NCBI RefSeq assembly: GCF_964019385.1 | Contig: NC_088644.1 | Coordinates: 20,245,154 to 20,309,153 of the forward strand | DNA length: 64,000 nt | Reading direction: 5' to 3' | Source of the DNA: Sycon ciliatum | Taxonomy: Eukaryota; Porifera; Calcarea; Leucosolenida; Sycettidae | Shown here: positions 1 to 10,515 of the stretch, piece by piece | Position numbering within the stretch: the first letter of the stretch is position 1 | How the letters are laid out: each line of letters begins with the position of its first letter | Made by a program: the position numbers and the translations under genes | The notes under the pieces: generated by a model | What the model was told of the DNA's origin: nothing | The model's database searches: none | What the model saw: the letters and a program-made list of their open reading frames with translations, nothing else

Positions 1-54
1 GTATTACCCGTATCAAGTAGAGGAAAGCTAATTTTTAGAGTCAACATCTGAGGT

Positions 55-75
55 GAGAGAGAGAGAGAGAGAGAG
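55..75. repeat. (GA)n microsatellite
   Basis: An uninterrupted GA run of about ten units. Between it and the recombinase remnant (about 76-343) I see nothing recognisable. Confidence 0.9.
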
Positions 76-343
76 CAGGTGGCTACCCAGATGGCCGCTT
101 TGTTATAACCCCTGTGGTGCACCTTGAGCCTGGACCCAAGGGTTCCCATGAGCTGTAGTTAGTACCTAAGGGTTTATGATGATAATTCATCTTTATACCA
201 GGCCATTGGGTGAAGTCTCTCTGCAGAGTTGTGTCCTATATGCGTGCTGTGTATGTGTGTATGTGCCTCTTGGGGTTTGCCGGATGTTGTTATTGCTAGG
301 AACTTCGGAAGTCTGGAAGAAAGTCTCCGAGTAAACACACCCG

Positions 344-1331
344 CGCCTTCAGCGACTCGCAAGCAACCTGCCGGCGGCTGCTGCATGTGAGCACTCCGCT
401 GCCACAGTCGAGAAGTATAGTGGGTCCTTCGACAGGTTCCGCAAGTGGTGCCAATCAGTGCAAGTACAGGCACTGCCAGCAACAAGTGAACACGTTGCAT
501 TATATCTGGTGGAGTTAGTTTTGACAGCGAAGTCCAGCGCACCAGTGGATGCAGCATATTCAGCAATCAACTGGGCTCATCATAAGGCATGCATCGACGC
601 GCCGTCGCATCGCAGGCATGCATCGACGCGCCATGTTGCTCAGAGTTAGTCCGGCAGACGCTACAAGGCTGCCATCGTCTATTAGCACGACCTGCTCAGA
701 AGAAGACGCCATTTACACTGCAGGACATCAGGAAGCTGATCCAGTGTTTCAGTCAGTCTGAGCCGTCATTGGTCCATTTGCAAATGATGACGCTCATCCT
801 ACTAGGATTCCGAGGATTCCTACGCTGGGGCGATATGGTCAGATTACAGCCAGATAGCATCAATATCTCCGCACGGCACATGTCAGTGTTCATAGAAAGC
901 TGCAAGAATGATCAATTCCGTGAATGGCACATAGTGCCTATCAGTCGTATAGAGGATACCTCTGTGTGCGCAATGACCTGGATGGAGAGATTTCTTTCTC
1001 GAGCACACCATCTACCAGGACTCCCGTTGTTTGCCAAAGTGCATGCCGTGGGTGGTGTTCAAGTCATCCGTGGCAATCTTACATACTCCAGAGCCCGGGA
1101 GCTCTTGCTCCGGATGTGTCACGAGTCGGGTGTTACGCAGCCTATGAGTGGCCGTCAAGAGTTGGTCTGCATAGTCTGCGGTCTGGTGGTGTGTCGTCTG
1201 CACTGCGGAACCCAGGGTTACCCGTGCGATTAGTGCAACAACACGGCGGCTGGCGACATTTGGAGTCTATGCTAGGATATATTGAGGAGTCCCAAGAAGC
1301 CTTGTTTCAAATCCCGAAAGGGATGCAATGA
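344..1331 (+). pseudogene. Broken tyrosine recombinase (DIRS/Crypton-like)
   Basis: This is the remnant of a tyrosine-recombinase (phage-integrase fold) gene of the kind carried by DIRS-type and Crypton-type elements. It is spread over three frames. Frame 2 (about 344-600) has the N-terminal SAM-like core-binding part, including FDRFRKWC and YSAINWAHHKA. Frame 1 (about 589-1150) has the start of the catalytic domain, with GFRGFLRWGDMVRL carrying the first catalytic Arg. Frame 3 (about 1155-1331) has HSLRSGG (the H-x-x-R box), HGGW and the Tyr in MLGYIE. The first frame change is explained by a 29-bp tandem duplication (585-613 and 614-642). The second is a small indel near 1150. No reverse transcriptase is visible nearby, so the element type is open. 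The gene is certainly not functional. Confidence 0.82.
585..632. repeat. 29-bp tandem duplication inside recombinase
   Basis: A 19-base block starting AGGCATGCATCG occurs at 585-603 and again at 614-632, so the period is 29 bp. Because 29 is not a multiple of 3, it moves the reading frame from 2 to 1. Removing one unit rejoins the two halves of the recombinase. Confidence 0.9.
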
Positions 1332-1345
1332 CTATCCTCTCTGTC

Positions 1346-1482
1346 GCCATTGCCAGCCACTGGCTATGCAACTCTGTCGTTGTTGCTGTGTTGTATGGGC
1401 GGAGCACAAAGACGTTACGCTTTCCAACGGCCGTAAGAGAGTTGGAAAGCACGTGTCTTTGTGCGTAGCCATGGCAATCATG
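1346..1482. repeat. Imperfect hairpin repeat with a half copy at 3169-3237
   Basis: The arms at about 1404-1429 and 1441-1464 are near-perfect inverted copies around GCACAAAGACG. The outer flanks (GCCATTGCCAGCC and CCATGGCAATC) also pair. About 65 bp of the left arm recurs almost unchanged at 3169-3237, so this is a dispersed repeat. 1483-1980 contains T-rich sequence but nothing else I recognise. Confidence 0.75.
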
Positions 1483-1980
1483 GTGGTTCAGTGCACGTCT
1501 CCGCAAAGCAAACACAGCCCAATGTGGTCGTCACTTCGCATTGGCCTACTTCTCTGATAGGACCAGAACCCTACCACCCACCCACATTCGGTCACGTGAA
1601 CTCAGGATTTCCGTGTCCATCTTCTCACCCACCCACAGTCGGTGGAGAACTGTGGAATATCGCGTTCTTCCTTTCTTGTGCGTGTTTTTTGGTGTTGTTT
1701 TTTGTTTGTTTGTTTTACTTTTGGGTTGTTTTTGGGTTGTTGTTGCTTTCCGCAATGTTAATTAGGTAGGGTGGGCTGTCAGCCTGAATAGGCTCTTAGC
1801 GGCAACAAGTATGTTGTAGGGGCAGGGGTGTGTCGTAGACGCAAATGCCTTTCGCATTGATCTGGCTGGTTGTTTTTTTTGGGATAGTGTAATTGCTTTG
1901 TCGGGGAACTGGTTGTATCGCAGTGCAAGATGTTTATGTACTTAGTCCAAAACAATTGAATTAAAAAAAGAAAAAGAAGA

Positions 1981-3091
1981 GAAAGGAAAAAGACATTATG
2001 GATGATACGAGTTAACCCTTTACCGGTCTACCATAAGCGAATCGATACTATAGTACCGGTACGTTTGGCCCTCATTTTTTTGGGGTCTTGTTGCTAGGAG
2101 ACAGCTAAAATGGCGCTCTACGCGTAGCTGAGGTCCAAGGCTTTCTGACGATGTACAAAACAACCATGCTTACCATACAAATTTTTGCCGTATAGATCGA
2201 CTGAAGTTTGTTGAAATTGGAAAAGACGACCATCCGCCATGCGCGCATTCCGAGAATGCGAGTGCATCTCTTGGGGCCGTGTTTGACAAGCGTTCTGAGA
2301 GCAGTAACATCACCAGTCCAGACTGGATCTCCCGGGAGGTTTTGCAGTGTAGTGTGTTGAGAAAAAGAGCTCCGTTGAGTCCTGCTAGTTCAAAAATATA
2401 TCGTCCACGAATGAAGAAACAAAATTCTCCAAACAGAGAGGAAGCCTTCTTGCAGCCGACACGGCGACAGCGACTGTCACAAGGACTCGTCATGTGCGAT
2501 CAGCTGATTCACCTGGCCGTGAGAATCACGGCATGCATAAGCTCGCGCCTGAGTACTCATCTGAGCGAGAGTGAATCTGACGCGAGCAGCGCTGAGATGA
2601 ACAAACCGAAACTGCGATATCGTGGAATGGGAATTGCTGCTGCTGGCGTATCGCTGATGGCGAGGTGTTGGTGTTCAATGGCGGTATTGTAGAGAGCCTA
2701 CATTCCTTGTAAAGACGTAGCCCTTACCTGATTGTTTATCGTACGACTTCAGCTCCACCACGAACTTGGTACGCCCTTCGTGCTGTGATATTCGTGTATT
2801 TCATTCGCAATTGTATTTTCTCGCAACTTGAAGGGCTACCATGGGCCCTATCCTTGCCTGGACCTAGTCATATTTGAATTTTATGGACGCGTTCAGGCAT
2901 ACAGATTTTGAAAATATATGGTTTACCCATACCTACATCACATGGTTCTGGAGTTATTGCTGGTTGTGTGTACATGTATTTGCGTGACCACCCCTCACAT
3001 ACATTGAGTTAGACCGGCAAAGGGTTAAGTCATGTTACAGTGATGGAGAGTTACTCTTAACTCGTATCATCCATAATGTCTTTTTCCTTTC
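1981..3091. repeat. Hairpin element, 35-bp perfect inverted arms
   Basis: 1981-2015 and 3057-3091 are perfect inverted copies, from GAAAGGAAAAAGAC to the TTAA. Between the right arm and the piggyBac-like insert lies a short loop (3029-3056). Before the insertion this was a compact hairpin. Just outside the right arm (3104-3115) is a motif like GGATGGTGAGCC, seen read backwards. The same motif borders hairpins at 23313, 40967 and 53314. Confidence 0.75.
2016..3024. mobile_element. piggyBac-like non-autonomous element
   Basis: The element lies between two TTAA tetranucleotides (2012-2015 and 3025-3028), the classic piggyBac target duplication. Its inverted termini are CCCTTTACCGGTCT on the left and AGACCGGCAAAGGG on the right, matching at 13 of 14 positions. 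piggyBac ends typically begin CCC. The 1009-bp interior has an open frame (2279-2692) without recognisable transposase motifs, so the copy is probably mobilised in trans. A second element with related ends lies at 51269-51872. Confidence 0.82.
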
Positions 3092-3289
3092 TACATTTAT
3101 TTATGGCTCAACATCCAAGTTTCAAAAAGAAGAGAAGATTATGATTACAGTATTATTATAGAATAATGGCCATTGCCAGCCACTGGCTATGAAACTCTGT
3201 CGTTGTTGCTGTGCTGTATGGGCGGAGCACAAAGACGCCCAAGATTATGACAATTGTCCGAGGGAAACGAAACTTGGTCCAACGCAAGG

Positions 3290-3680
3290 TAACTTTAAAA
3301 GGCAGTTCACATCCCCGACTGATCCTTTGAATTTGAAGTTCTCCCAATCCCTTCCCAAAATTAATCACTTTCTTTCACCTTTGGTAGTACGTTCCAGAAA
3401 CTGGCCGTGGTTGGTCCCCCAGGGGAGGGAAAAAGACCCAAGTGCCATCAGTATGTGTGGCACGTGTTGTGAGCTGCCTTTGGAGTCAAAAACTACTTGC
3501 CAGTACTTTCTAGGTTCAGCCTGGTCCCATAGCTCAGCTGGTCAGAGCGTTGCTCATGACAAGTAAGGTCCCGGGTTCGAGTTCTGATGGGTCTGGCATT
3601 TCTTCTTTTTTTCAGGCAGTTCACTTCCCCGACTGATCCTTCGAATTTGAAGTTCTCCCAATCCTTTCAAAAATGTTAAT
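3290..3680 (+). repeat. tRNA-derived SINE sequence, with repeated tail module
   Basis: 3523-3596 resembles a tRNA: GGTCCCATAGCTCAGCTGG (A box and D arm) is followed by GGTCCCGGGTTCGAGTTC (B box). The anticodon loop lacks T33 and the acceptor stem pairs badly, so it is a SINE head rather than a functional tRNA. It is followed by a T-rich run and a module starting GGCAGTTCAC. That module also occurs upstream at 3302-3360, and in reverse at about 46767-46812. Another interrupted copy of the SINE lies at 46885-47330. Confidence 0.72.
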
Positions 3681-4640
3681 TTGCAGTTGACTTACTTGTA
3701 CGTTTCCGGTGGTTGTGGTGGAACTTGTGGTGGTGGAGGCAATGGTGTTGCTGTTTCTTCTGCTGCTGCTTGTGGAGGTGTTACAAGTGGAACGGGTACT
3801 GATAGCACTGGGGAAGTAGTCGACCTACAATATAGTGGAACAGATAACATCAGCATACGATGGCCATGATCATCACAGATAACTATTCTGCCATATACCT
3901 ATTGAAACAGCAAAACAGGGCAGACTCTTCAATAGGAATTCATTCTTTCCCCTGGAAGACAGATGTGTGTAGTGTCTTGCGGCTTTGCTCAGAACAACGT
4001 TGGCCAGGGATTTTGTAGATCCTTTTCATTGTTTTCAATATAATAATAATTATTATTATGTTATGAGCATTGTGACCAACTATATTACACAAAGGTACCA
4101 ATAGGGCTTGAAAGTGCTACGTCACAGCATAGCAACAATTTTAAAAATTCAAAAACTGGATCCACTTGGATCCAGTTTTCGTATGGATCCAAGCACATTT
4201 CAAGCCGTCTTACTCGCAGTAAGGTGATGTAGCCAGTGAAACTGACTGATTTGGCTACTGGGGGCGGGGTTACAACTGGTGGCGAAGTAAAAGTCACCCC
4301 TGCATACGACATGAGTGGGTTGCTATGCACCCACATACTGAGGCAATAGCAAAGTCACACCTTAGTGGATCCAAAATAGAAATCTGATGTCAACTTACTA
4401 CTCCCTGGCCGTTTTTGACGTCATCACTTTCAAGCCCTATAGATCCACCCTCATCCCTCAAATAGCAACATAAATGCTGTGGTTGCCTGGCCCGCAGGGC
4501 TATATCAGTATTGAAATTTTCAAGAGTGCAGTATGCCTCATGGGAATGCATCACTGTACAAGAGGACTGCAGCTTGCTCCACTCATCCAAATTTCATTCA
4601 GATCAATCATTTTGTACAGGGAACAATCATCAACACTTAC
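3681..4640. other. No gene recognised
   Basis: There is a GGT-rich low-complexity stretch at 3700-3790 and a short inverted repeat around GGATCCA at 4155-4190. No exon or element could be supported. Confidence 0.5.
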
Positions 4641-4857
4641 AAGGACTCCATCACTAGCTAGCAGTGCTGCCGGGAAGAATTCCTCAGGGTTGTTCTCTGC
4701 ATTTTGCCAGACCTGCATTCTACGTGTAAGCATGTATTGTATTTCTGAAATACAGTACTGCCGGGTGCCAAAGAACGGAGCGCCGAAGAATGACCAGCCA
4801 AGAATGTCACCAAGTCCAGCATACCAATGTATAAACGGCGACTCAACCATGTATGGA
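4641..4857 (-). CDS. Isolated internal exon, unknown protein
   Basis: A 217-bp block with a good acceptor at its 5' side (TATTACAG at 4858-4865, read on the minus strand) and a consensus GTAAGT donor (4640-4635). It is open through 72 codons. It encodes an aromatic-rich segment containing FIHWYAGLGDILGWSFFGAP and then QYMLTRRMQVW. The composition looks like a real globular protein, but I do not recognise the family. No neighbouring exons were found with confidence. It may belong to a gene whose other exons are elsewhere in 1-8.8 kb, or be a relic. Confidence 0.5.
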
Positions 4858-5101
4858 CTGTAATACATGAAAAATAAGAACGGTCTAGGCTAGGAGGCTA
4901 GGAGGCAGTGCCCCCAGTTCTTCGACGACTGGCAGTACTGTACCACATCATCACAAACCAATTAATTTTAATGGCATGCATACACAGACAATCTATGGAC
5001 AATGGAACACGGTTCTTACGAAGTTTTCAGCTTGGTCGGAAATCCATGACTGCTTAGTGCAGCTGCCCTACACATGAAGCAGAGAACATGTCAACTTTCA
5101 T

Positions 5102-5285
5102 TACCGTATTTTTCGGAGTATAGTGCGCACCTTTGTATAACGCGCACCCCCAATCTTCATTGGGGGTGCGCACTTCAATCTTCATTGAAGTACATGCATT
5201 TCATATTCGGAGCATAATGCGCACCTGCGATTTGGGGCCTAAAATAGCACGTCTAAAGTGCGCAGTATACACCGGAAAATATGGT
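5102..5285. mobile_element. Short MITE with 28-bp inverted ends
   Basis: The left end TACCGTATTTTTCGGAGTAT and the right end CACCGGAAAATATGGTA are inverted copies, and TA lies at both borders. The inside carries internal inverted GTGCGCA blocks. It is 184 bp with no coding capacity. It looks like a widespread invertebrate MITE type, but the superfamily was not assigned. Confidence 0.7.
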
Positions 5286-5294
5286 ATAGAAGTA

Positions 5295-5596
5295 CAGTCG
5301 ACTCCACTTGCAACGAACTCGCATATAGCGAATTTCGTGATAAAAAGAACCGTTGCCATGTCCCTGTTTGAACCCATACAATACAGACCCTTTAAAGCGA
5401 ACAGGTTTCGTTTCTAAGGAACCAAATCTTGTAGGGCCGCATGTAAATCAAGTGCACTCATACTGTCATGGGCCACTTGCCGGTCATGACTTGCTGCTTG
5501 TATTATAGTGTGAGTGTGTTTCTGTTATAAACGAACTTCGGCTATAAAGAACTAATTATCCTGCACAATGGCGTTCGTTATATCAGGAGTCGACTG
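5295..5596. mobile_element. pogo/Tigger-like MITE
   Basis: The element starts CAGTCGACTCC, ends GGAGTCGACTG and is flanked by TA on both sides (5293-5294 and 5597-5598). Inner sequence also pairs (GAACTCGC with GCGTTCG types). TA target duplication with CAGT ends is typical of the pogo/Tigger branch of Tc1/mariner. The 302-bp interior encodes nothing. Confidence 0.75.
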
Positions 5597-6012
5597 TATA
5601 TCAGGTTCTGCACGGCGGCCTTGATGTTCTCATCATACACAGAAGTATTGATTCAGCAGTGTCAGGACTGCCGGAAGCAGTCTTTGATCGGTCCGGCCAT
5701 ATCATAGCCTTTCATATTTTGTGCATGATATGGCGCGTGCACACGACCTCCTTAGCAGTAAACACTCAGTTAATGGCAAAGAAATTGGTCTGGTGTTGAC
5801 CTGGCGAACTGGACCCGGCGGTTACAGCAGGCCTGAGAGTATGACAACTGCCACGTTCATCATTACATTAGCACCACTGAAAAGTTGTTATTTTGTATAT
5901 TGTGTATGCTATTGTAATTGTATTCCACTTGCTGAAGTTTAGCTTCCTTACAGGAGTTTTCTCCACGAGACTCCTACTCCTACAGGGCCAATAAATAATT
6001 ATTAATGCATTG

Positions 6013-6038
6013 TGTGTGTGTGTGGGGGGGGGGGCATA

Positions 6039-6102
<64 letters not shown>

Positions 6103-6180
6103 CGTGTGTGTGTGTGCGTGCGCGTGCGCGCGGACGTGTGTGTATTTGGTGTGTATGCCAGTGGTTTGGGGGGGGGGCAT
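6013..6180. repeat. (GT)n microsatellite with G runs
   Basis: A long GT tract bordered by poly-G runs at 6024-6033 and 6168-6177. The open frames across it are low-complexity artefacts. Confidence 0.95.
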
Positions 6181-8570
6181 GCGCATACGAGTGGCTGACA
6201 CTCTTGTGGATTGTAAAAGGTCGGAGAATTATAGTCTATAGCACGGTGTGGTGCTACTTACTGGCATTGCAATGATCTCCAGTTTGCCAACAGGACACCT
6301 CGAAGTAGCAACAATGTCAGCAACTGCTCTACGCTGCACCTCCTGCTAGCCAACATCTTGTGAGCCACAACCATCCTAATGTTTCAACCGATCAGAGAGA
6401 GAGTGAGATAAACACAGTACAGCACATCAGCACACAAGTGAGAGATAGAGGTCACCGTGACCATTCTTCGAGCATTTTGCTTGTGTAGCGCTACGAACGC
6501 TACCATCAGAGCCACTGTCTTACCAACTCAGTCAAGCCAAGTTCGCTGCAAACAGCCGCAGCAGCGGTCCAAGCAACTGTCGTAAAACCAAGCACGTTTC
6601 GGATTCCTGCAGCATCGGCAAAGACACAGGCTGGAACAACTGGAAAAGTTGTCCTTTATCGTATGCGGGATTTGGTTCCGCAACCTTCAAATTATATTGA
6701 GCTGAACCTCACCTTCTCAGGTCATTTTCGCACGGCTTCTGGAGTAGCCTAGAGGCTCTGCGGGGACGAATCCTACCTACTAGCTGAGCCCTGTTGTTTT
6801 GTTGAGTAACGACTGCTAATGAAGCTGTGGGAAGCGTAACGAAACACCAACTTTGGCTAATGTCCTTCCGTCCTCCTCTCTTTTTGCACTTTCAGTGGAC
6901 GTCAACCACGCCATCTTAGTTCCTTTGTATCCGCCCAGTGGTAGATTTGCGCTGTTGAACAATGGCCTTAGTCTTTTCAAGACGGAACCTCCAATTATTC
7001 CCATCTTCGAAACCACCCCTACATGTACCTGACAGTCTGTACTACTAGCCTACTAATCTTAGTTCTTACTTACTTGAAGTACCGGTAGTTGAAAGCAGGG
7101 AGACGCGAAAGAGTTTTCACGACGCCATGCATTTGCTAGGTGCGTCTCCATGGTCTCTCTAGCTCTGCACTGCATTTGTGTCAGATCTGGTGGCAAAACA
7201 CTGGTTCAAGTAGGGTGTTCGGACGATTTTGAAAGTTGCTCCGATCTCCTCGATTTTAGTCTCATTGGAAAGAGTAGGATAAACTAGCCGGGAAATATAT
7301 TATGAGGTTTGTCTAAATCCGACCAGACGTTCAAGAGTTATGATCGTTTGAAGTGCGCTTGTTGGCACTTTTTCTGGAACAGTTTTGATGCAGGCCAGTG
7401 GCACAAAACCGGGAAATTCAAAACCAACTAGAACAAGGTGAAAATCAATTTCGTTCAGGGTCTTTCAAATTTCTACAGATGATAGCCAATAGAGAGCTTC
7501 CATCACTTGACCAATTTTTTTGGTATTCCAATTAGCCAAATTCAAACTACGCCCATAGCAACCACCATAGCAACGCGTACAAATTAGTCGAAATAGATAC
7601 GAAAGATGTAACCCTTCACAGGCTGGAATACGGGTACTACAAAAACACATCACCAGGAGGAGATTACAGTTATCTACCCCATGTAGATGAAGCATCAATA
7701 ACATACACACACTCAGCCGAGACGGCACCCGCACCCGGGCATGTTGCACCGCGGGACCGGATGCATTCAGCCAATTAACAGGTATGCTGCACCATTGCAA
7801 CACGATGTAAGCTTCAGCCAGGCCAAGGCAGCAGCAGTCCTGCAAATCATCAGCTTTAGAAGGACAACTAACTTGTTCCCAGTCATATACGGCACGTGCA
7901 GCACTTCGGGGCGGGGTGTCGCACGTCACATGTAATTCATTCATACGATTTGCACAATCAACAGACAGTTCATTTATCGGATGATTGTGCAAGCGTAATT
8001 TGGATGTAAATTATAAAGTCGACAAATACACTGGTCCTACATTGCCCATGCTATGTGGATGACAATGTACTCCAGACACGGTGCATACGGCATTGCGTAG
8101 CTGCACTGCGTTAGCGCGCTGCAATTTTGCAAATCCTCAGTCAGTGTCAATTCTGTGCAGATTTTCAGCTGCATATTGAACGCAGTATTGGCAGGAAATC
8201 TGCTCTTGACCAATTTGTCTGCACAATGGCTTTCTCCACTCTCCAGATACAGCGACCAGAGGTTTATCTGATGTGGTAGCTCAGCGAAACTACAAATAAA
8301 CAACACTACAGCCAAGTCCATCAACTCCATGTACATGTACATGTACATGTACTCCATACATTTGGTATCCTGGCGCAAATCGATCGCTCATAGAACAAGA
8401 AGACAGCATCGTACAGCCTCCAAATTTCACACACTGCGTAGTTTTTCGACGCTGAAGACGATGGAATGGTCGTCGGCGTTGCGACCGGCCCAGAACAGGC
8501 CGAAATCGATACCCTGAAGTTGCGCAGGGCGTAACATTGCTAAAATTCGTCGTGTGGAAACGGGACTTAC
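6181..8570. other. No gene recognised
   Basis: No exon with convincing splice sites was found. The 175-codon minus-strand open frame at 7465-7992 has no recognisable domain and unlikely composition. ACATGTACATGTACATGT palindromic repeats occur near 8330-8352. Confidence 0.45.
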
Positions 8571-8629
8571 GGTCTCAACAGCAGAGACATCTCCTCTTTC
8601 CAGCAAAGAAACAAACTCGTCCTGAGCTG
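8571..8629 (-). CDS. Possible small exon, unknown
   Basis: A 59-bp block lies between AATTTTAG (acceptor) and GTAAGT (donor) on the minus strand. In one frame it encodes AQDEFVSLLERGDVSAVET, and the frame stays open well past the donor. The splice signals are good but the piece is too short to identify. It could be part of the same unknown gene as 4641-4857, or chance. Confidence 0.25.
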
Positions 8630-8752
8630 CTAAAATTTTACCTTGCCAAGGCAAGAAGCACAGTGATGTACGATTGTGCCACGCACCCCGTACAAAACTG
8701 TTTCCACTCAAAATGCGCCTGGGTTCGAGGCACCGAACACCCTAGTTCAAGT

Positions 8753-8771
8753 CAGGGAGTCGGACTCCCTG
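8753..8771. mobile_element. 19-bp hAT-end-only insertion
   Basis: CAGGGAGTCGGACTCCCTG is just the two 9-10 bp hAT-like ends joined. It is flanked by perfect 8-bp duplications GTTCAAGT (8745-8752 and 8772-8779). It could be an extreme deletion derivative that transposed, or an internal deletion after insertion. Confidence 0.75.
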
Positions 8772-9057
8772 GTTCAAGTGATTGTGCACATGTGCACGCC
8801 TACATGTATGTACATGTACATGTATGCAGTCGCCATGATTTCAACCAGGGAGTCGGGTTATGCGAATGACGTCACGAGGAGCGCCAAGGCGGCTGCGAGT
8901 GGCAGGGGTGGCAAAATGAAGTCGTTTCTGCTTGAACTATTTTTTACTAGTCTTTGAGAGGAAAAGTAAAATTTGTTGTTGGTTGTCGACATATCGTTCC
9001 TCACTTTTATTTTGATTTCCGCTGGTGTCTCGCTTGCTGAAGTTTTTAGCCTTCAAC

Positions 9058-10515
9058 ATGCCGAAGAGTTGTGCAGCCGTCGGATGTAGCAATCGTGCCG
9101 ATCCTGGAACGGCTGTGAAGTTTTACAAGTTTCCTGTAGCGGACGAGCGGCGCAAACTATGGGTTGCGGCTATGAGACGAGAGAATTGGAAGCCAACTGA
9201 CAGTAGCAGGATCTGTTCAGACCATTTCGTAGGCGCAGAGAAGAGCAACGATCCACTATCTCCCGCTTACGTTCCGAAACTTTTTGAACATGTCAGGACT
9301 CCTGTAAAGCGTAAAGCGGAGAGGGATTTGGTGGCATATGAACGCCGAGCGAAGCGGAAGCTGACGTTCGAGGAGAGCAAGACGCAGACACCAGTGAAAG
9401 TGGACGCCTCCGGGAATGACTTCACAGAGGCAATGGCAGATTTGCCTGGTGCCTATGGTGCAGAGGTAGAGTCTGATCCTGTAGCAGTCTCCAGTGTCTC
9501 ATCGCAGACTGACATGGATATGGAGCACTTGACGCGGCTGGAGGAGACAAACAACTGTTTGGTCCTGGAAAGCAAACGGATGCCACACGCTCCAGGACAA
9601 GGTGACACCTTGTCAATCGAGTCGTTTGAGAAAGACAACGCGAAGGTGCTCTTCTACACTGGTTTGCAGTCTTTTGGGACCATGATGGGCATATTTGAAC
9701 ACGTGAGGAAGAGAGTTCCACAGCACCACCGCCACACGCTCTCTCTCTTCCAGCAGTTCTTGATTGTTCTCATGAAGCTTCGGCTGAATTGTCGGGACCA
9801 AGACTTGGCGTACAGATTCGGCATTCACCAGTCGACCGTGTGCCGGATTTTCCAGCGCTGGATCCGGGTGATGCATGTGATGCTGGGACCACTTGTCAAA
9901 TGGCCGGAAAGGGACGAACTACGCAAAACTCTGCCACTTGAATTTCGTAAGCATTTCCCGGGCTGTGCTGTCATTATTGACTGCTTTGAAGTTTTTTGTG
10001 AACGACCTTCTGATCTGATGGCAAGAGCTCAAACGTACTCTCACTATAAAAGCCATAACACTGCAAAGTTTTTGATTGGCGTAGCGCCACAAGGTGTCAT
10101 TACATTTATTTCGCATGCATGGGGCGGGAGAGCCTCAGACAAGTTCATCACAGAGCACTGCGGTCTGCTTAGTCACCTAAATCCGGGTGACCAGGTGCTG
10201 GCTGACCGTGGTTTCACTGTTGAAGACAGCGTTGGCATGTTCTGCGCAGAGTTGGTGATGCCCTCATTTACGAAGGGGAAGAAGCAACTCTCCAGGCTGA
10301 AATTGGACAGTGCTCGACAAGTGTCACGCGTCCGTATCCATGTGGAGCGAGTGATTGGAATGCTTCGCCAGAAATACACGATCCTCTCTGGCACTTTGCC
10401 CATTGCTTTCCTCATGCATGACGATAAAGCTACATCATGTGCATTCATTGACAAGGTTGTCACCGTCTGCTGTGCTCTGTGCAACTGTTGTGAGTCCGTC
10501 GTACCTTTCGAGTAA
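9058..10515 (+). CDS. THAP-domain DDE transposase (DDE_Tnp_4 type)
   Basis: An intact single-exon gene of 485 residues. I start it at the ATG giving [10 protein letters not shown], because THAP zinc fingers normally begin MPxxC; an upstream in-frame ATG at 9025 would add 11 residues. Residues 1-80 are a C2CH THAP finger that binds element ends: C5, C10, then the pair in ICSDHF, followed by YVPKLF. Residues about 195-280 resemble the HTH of DDE_Tnp_4 proteins ([22 protein letters not shown]). The catalytic domain shows VIIDCFE (D308), LADRGF (D383) and HVERVIG (E430), a plausible DDE triad with family motifs [12 protein letters not shown] and WGGRASDKF. No stops or frameshifts are present, so the enzyme may be active in this copy. 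It converges on the YqaJ gene. Confidence 0.93.
   Translation: MPKSCAAVGCSNRADPGTAVKFYKFPVADERRKLWVAAMRRENWKPTDSSRICSDHFVGAEKSNDPLSPAYVPKLFEHVRTPVKRKAERDLVAYERRAKRKLTFEESKTQTPVKVDASGNDFTEAMADLPGAYGAEVESDPVAVSSVSSQTDMDMEHLTRLEETNNCLVLESKRMPHAPGQGDTLSIESFEKDNAKVLFYTGLQSFGTMMGIFEHVRKRVPQHHRHTLSLFQQFLIVLMKLRLNCRDQDLAYRFGIHQSTVCRIFQRWIRVMHVMLGPLVKWPERDELRKTLPLEFRKHFPGCAVIIDCFEVFCERPSDLMARAQTYSHYKSHNTAKFLIGVAPQGVITFISHAWGGRASDKFITEHCGLLSHLNPGDQVLADRGFTVEDSVGMFCAELVMPSFTKGKKQLSRLKLDSARQVSRVRIHVERVIGMLRQKYTILSGTLPIAFLMHDDKATSCAFIDKVVTVCCALCNCCESVVPFE

Noticed and set aside
174..570. Minus-strand genes opposite the recombinase
   Set aside because: They are shadows of the recombinase reading frame; the plus-strand motifs are specific and ordered.
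2279..2692. A piggyBac transposase gene
   Set aside because: The 137-codon frame lacks the DDE motifs and is far shorter than piggyBac transposases.
3523..3596. A functional tRNA gene
   Set aside because: A and B boxes are clear, but the anticodon loop lacks T33, the acceptor stem mismatches, and the same sequence occurs with SINE tails at 46885-47285.
6005..6275. Open frames of Cys-Val or Thr-His repeats
   Set aside because: They are translations of the GT/CA microsatellite and have no protein signal. The same applies to frames at 29011-29383, 31238-31703, 60575-60933 and 61684-62096.
7096..7152. Another hAT-like hairpin (CAGGGAGACGC...GCGTCTCCATG)
   Set aside because: The ends are similar, but the flanks GTTGAAAG and GTCTCTCT do not form a duplication.
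7465..7992. A 175-codon minus-strand gene
   Set aside because: No domain, no initiation or splice context, and Cys-rich composition typical of a random frame.
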